Shown here: one piece after another, positions 60,889 to 64,000 of the stretch | Layout of the letters: every line of letters begins with the position of its first letter | Numbering within the stretch: position 1 is the stretch's first letter | Assembly (NCBI GenBank): GCA_022605955.1 | Contig: JAKCOZ010000002.1 | Location: forward strand, 69,172,783-69,236,782 | Length of the DNA: 64,000 nucleotides | Direction of reading: 5' to 3' | Source of the DNA: Rallus limicola | Lineage: Eukaryota > Chordata > Aves > Gruiformes > Rallidae | The notes under the pieces: generated by a model | Told to the model about the DNA's origin: nothing | The model's input: the letters and a program-made list of their open reading frames with translations, nothing else | Databases searched by the model: none | Made by a program: the position numbers and the translations under genes

Positions 60889-63884
60889 ATACAGTGGAAA
60901 AAAAAAAGTCCTTAACATTAGAAATAGCACAATTACCAATGTTACTGCTGTAGAAGTCATGAACTTCTGCTTCCATTTTTAAAATAAATGGTTACCATAT
61001 AAAAACATGCTCTGACACAGGGTTGAAGACAGTGTCAGCAACCCTACAAAAAGGAGGAAAACAAAAAAAATCATAGCTAATAGGGGCTGGGTCCAAGAAG
61101 AGACAGAAACAACTCGATGTCTTGGGAGGACTCAGAAATTTGCATGCTTAGCAATTTTATCAGAAAAATTTAGAGACGTGATTATGAGGACTTTAGTAAA
61201 TTAGTAAATTTAAAAGGAATGTATTATGCAGCAAGACCAAAATCTATCACCTGTCAAGTGGCATGAGCCACTGTGAAAAATCTGTCTGCACAAATTCATT
61301 GATATGAATGACACTTTGTGTGCTTGCACACCTCACAGTGCATTGAATAATTCAGTGGGAAACATAAACATTTCAAAAAGTTGCTGCCCTGATTCTTTAT
61401 TAATATTTAATTCTGAAATTAAAATTTCCTTGTACTTATCATAAATTTAGCTTTTTTTCATAGGTTAAAACCAGTGTAGTAAAGCTGCAAGAAAGTTGAA
61501 CTCTGAATTTAACAACTCTCTAAGTTATTCTTTACAGGACTTGGCTTCCTCTAAGCAGCTGAAATTTTAAAATATAATATGAATCAAAAGCGTATGGGAC
61601 ACATGTCATCTAAGTAATACAACCTTTTGTCCTGATTCAGTAATAAAATTTGTGGAAGTAGTGGGCTCCTAAAGGTCATCCAGAGCTGCACTGAAATCAG
61701 TAGCTGCACCTGAATCCCATCCTAGTGCATAGCCAGGAGGGGTTATTCTGTACTTGCAGGCATAACTGGTGCCTAAAATCACTTGGAGAAATGAATGCAT
61801 TTTAAATGAGTCATTACAACCTATCTGAAAAACGATCTTCTCCTAGATACCAGCTATTCTGGTGATAATAGATTTCTGATTACCTTTGCACAGCTTGATT
61901 AAGGCTAAGTTGGACACCCTTGAAGCAAAAGGGATAGCACTGCCAAGAAAAGCAGTAGAAAATAATCACGGCTGTTTTTTTTCACCTGAAGAGAAAATAG
62001 ATAGGCTTTGCAGAGCAGATGTTCAAGGACAAAAATTTGGCCATAACATTTAAGCCTTAGTTGCTCTTGTCCTTTAGCCAATTTTTTATATTTAGAATAA
62101 AAAAAAAAGGACAATGATAATTGATTCAAGCTTTCCTTAACCACTTAGCTTTTAACTGGGTGCTAGAAAAGGCTATTGTAACTTATCTTTTGCTATTAAT
62201 ATACATTTAAAATTCTGTAGCCACATGTTGTTTTTATAATAATCAAGCCAAATTTAAAAATAAATAGTTTCTGTTCTTCATTGTTGAACAATGTTTTAAG
62301 TGACCAGATGTGTGGCATTACTTTATAGAAAGCAACGACATGAAGGATATTTACATTCTTTGCTCTCCAAATCCAGACCAGACACTCCCATTTTCTGGCA
62401 TTTCTCATGACTACAGGGGCAAAAGCCCATTAATTTCATACTGTTTTTAAGCTGATTTCAATTCTTGTACAATTAGTTCTCGCCAAATGTATATATTTCA
62501 GTGTTAATATTAAAAAAATAATTATCTGTTTTGGAGACTGGTAAATAAAAACCCAGAAAATTGAAATGTGCTAATTATAGAAGCATGAACATTTTTTACT
62601 CCATTAACATGAGTCATATAATGATGCCCAAAACATTTCTTACTGTCTGATCCTAAATTATATGGGAAACGTGCCTGTTCAATACTGTGAAACCTTATTT
62701 CAGAAGAACTGTCCAATTGAGTACCTTGCCAAACACATACATTTGGAGTTAGTTGTTATACTGTGGATCAAGCACTCTGTTGGTCACACTATGCTATTTT
62801 ACCCTGACCATGAAATATAACAGTGGCAGACTCCTAAATTTAGGATGAAGATTATTCAGCTGTATATTTCTCATAAACCAAGGTACCTTGTACATTGACA
62901 TATGAAAGGCTTTCACGCTGCACCCCTGCAGAATCACAGAAAAACCTTTCTGTAGAAATAATGCTGTGAGATTTCTGTTCTTTGACACACCTGTACTCAG
63001 TAAAGACTATGTTGTGTGTATACATATAAGCATACACATGCATACTGTACACACGTGTTCACACTGACAAGAAGAGATTTGATTACCCATAAGTGAGTTT
63101 TTATGAAATAAAAAATCACTTGTATCTGTAAATACACACTCACACCTAATAATGTTTAAAGAATATCTATTTTTAATTTGCAAATAAAATTATAATTGAT
63201 ACTGAATTTTAAATACAATTTTTAATATCTCTGCTACTGAAAAGCTTGTTTAATATTTCATAAAAATCTCTCATGAAAATTTTAAGTGTCCTGCTTTTCC
63301 ATAAACCAATGACTGAATCATTTCCACTCGCATTAGAAAACCAAATTCTTCTTATGAATATTCCATCATAGTGTGATGTTATTATTGATATTTTAAGTAA
63401 AGGGCATTAAGCCTCTATTTTTAAATTCATATGAAGCTGAATTAACTTGAATGGACGTAATCTGCCTATACACAAATGTCCTATCTATAAGGTAAGGTAG
63501 TAAAGATCTTTTTCCAAGTGCCACTAGACACTAGATTTGAACTGGTATCTCCCTGCCTTATTCCCATCGCCCAAGTGTGCACACACTTGATGCCATGTTT
63601 TAATTGCACGATCGGCTTTAGATGCCATCAACAGTTTACTATAACTTGTTTTAAAATACCACGTATCATTCTGTAATGTAGCTAATTGCAGTTGTACTCT
63701 TGTTTGCATATTATTAATAAATGTAAGAAAATAAATTGCTTTTGGAGACTTAGCATCTGGAATCCTTGAGGATCTGCTGTTGTAAACACCAGAAGGAAGT
63801 AAAATCTTTGAAACAGTCCATTACCATTTAAAAGTAGTTTCCAGGGCAGAATAAAATCATTCCTACACCAACTACTATGACACA
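60889..63884. other. Unique AT-rich noncoding DNA, no gene seen
   Basis: No recognised transposon. A short (TAGTAAAT)2 repeat lies near 61193-61209. Minus-strand frames of 61-79 codons have no motif. Confidence 0.5.
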
Positions 63885-63914
63885 ACCAAACCAAACCAAA
63901 AACCCAATCCAAAC
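63885..63914. repeat. (CCAAA)n short microsatellite
   Basis: Three tandem ACCAA/CCAAA pentamers are followed by degraded units. It is short and imperfect. Confidence 0.7.
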
Positions 63915-64000
63915 AGCAAAACCTAAAACCTCTATGACAACAGTGTCCCTTACAGATAGAACACCACACTTCGAGGATTTCTGTATATTATCTGTTTAAA
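63915..64000. other. Window end, noncoding
   Basis: Nothing recognised. A 95-codon minus-strand frame (63682-63969) covering the microsatellite has no motif. Confidence 0.45.

Noticed and set aside
63530..63610. TTTGAACTGG...CCC as a tRNA or tRNA-derived SINE box B
   Set aside because: No matching box A or cloverleaf arms could be drawn.
1..64000. CRISPR array, operon, phage or bacterial defence system
   Set aside because: No regularly spaced repeats, no clustered long genes and no ribosome-binding-site pattern; the window is eukaryotic.

Overview
This 64 kb window looks like vertebrate, and specifically avian, nuclear DNA. The evidence is a set of CR1 non-LTR retrotransposon fragments, including one with the typical bird CR1 3' end of repeated ATTCTATG-type octamers (40.9 kb), one well-preserved avian-type endogenous-retrovirus solo LTR with TG...CA ends (12.76-13.78 kb), low GC content, CpG depletion and long stretches without coding potential. 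I see no bacterial-type genes or operons, no rRNA or tRNA gene, no CRISPR array, and no intact protein-coding gene. The open reading frames present are mostly 60-115 codons long, which is what chance gives in AT-rich DNA of this length. Several are simply the decayed C-terminal part of CR1 ORF2 or purine/pyrimidine tracts read through.

Layout. 0-12.7 kb: unique AT-rich DNA with a (TA)n microsatellite, a small GC-richer patch with clustered CpGs (2.7-3.05 kb), a probable decayed C2H2 zinc-finger remnant (3.9-4.3 kb), and old CR1 remnants (9.1 and 9.6 kb). 12.76-13.78 kb: solo LTR with an internal array of about 51-bp period. 13.8-35.9 kb: unique DNA, an ancient CR1/L3-like fragment (20.7 kb), two CR1 copies (24.1 kb plus strand, 27.5 kb minus strand), and a 34-nt minus-strand candidate microexon with strong splice signals (31.8 kb). 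35.9-44.9 kb: three CR1 copies (35.9, 40.6, 44.5 kb), a perfect 18-bp hairpin (37.2 kb) and a plus-strand candidate noncoding exon with a consensus donor (38.5 kb). 45-64 kb: a T-rich tract, a minus-strand protein-like frame I cannot identify (47.4 kb), another perfect hairpin (49.24 kb), a second LTR-like segment (about 51.05-51.53 kb), two homopurine-rich tracts (54.7 and 56.0 kb), a roughly 280-bp direct duplication whose copies lie 1.94 kb apart (57.0 and 59.0 kb), and a CTCF-like motif (60.88 kb).

The window is best read as part of a gene desert or of one or more very large introns. If the 31.8 kb microexon is real, a long minus-strand gene spans at least part of the window. If the 38.5 kb exon is real, there is a plus-strand transcript, probably noncoding in this exon. 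I did not find a new multi-gene system. The items most worth checking are the direct duplication with its 90-bp identical head, the candidate microexon, the zinc-finger remnant and the two perfect short inverted repeats.
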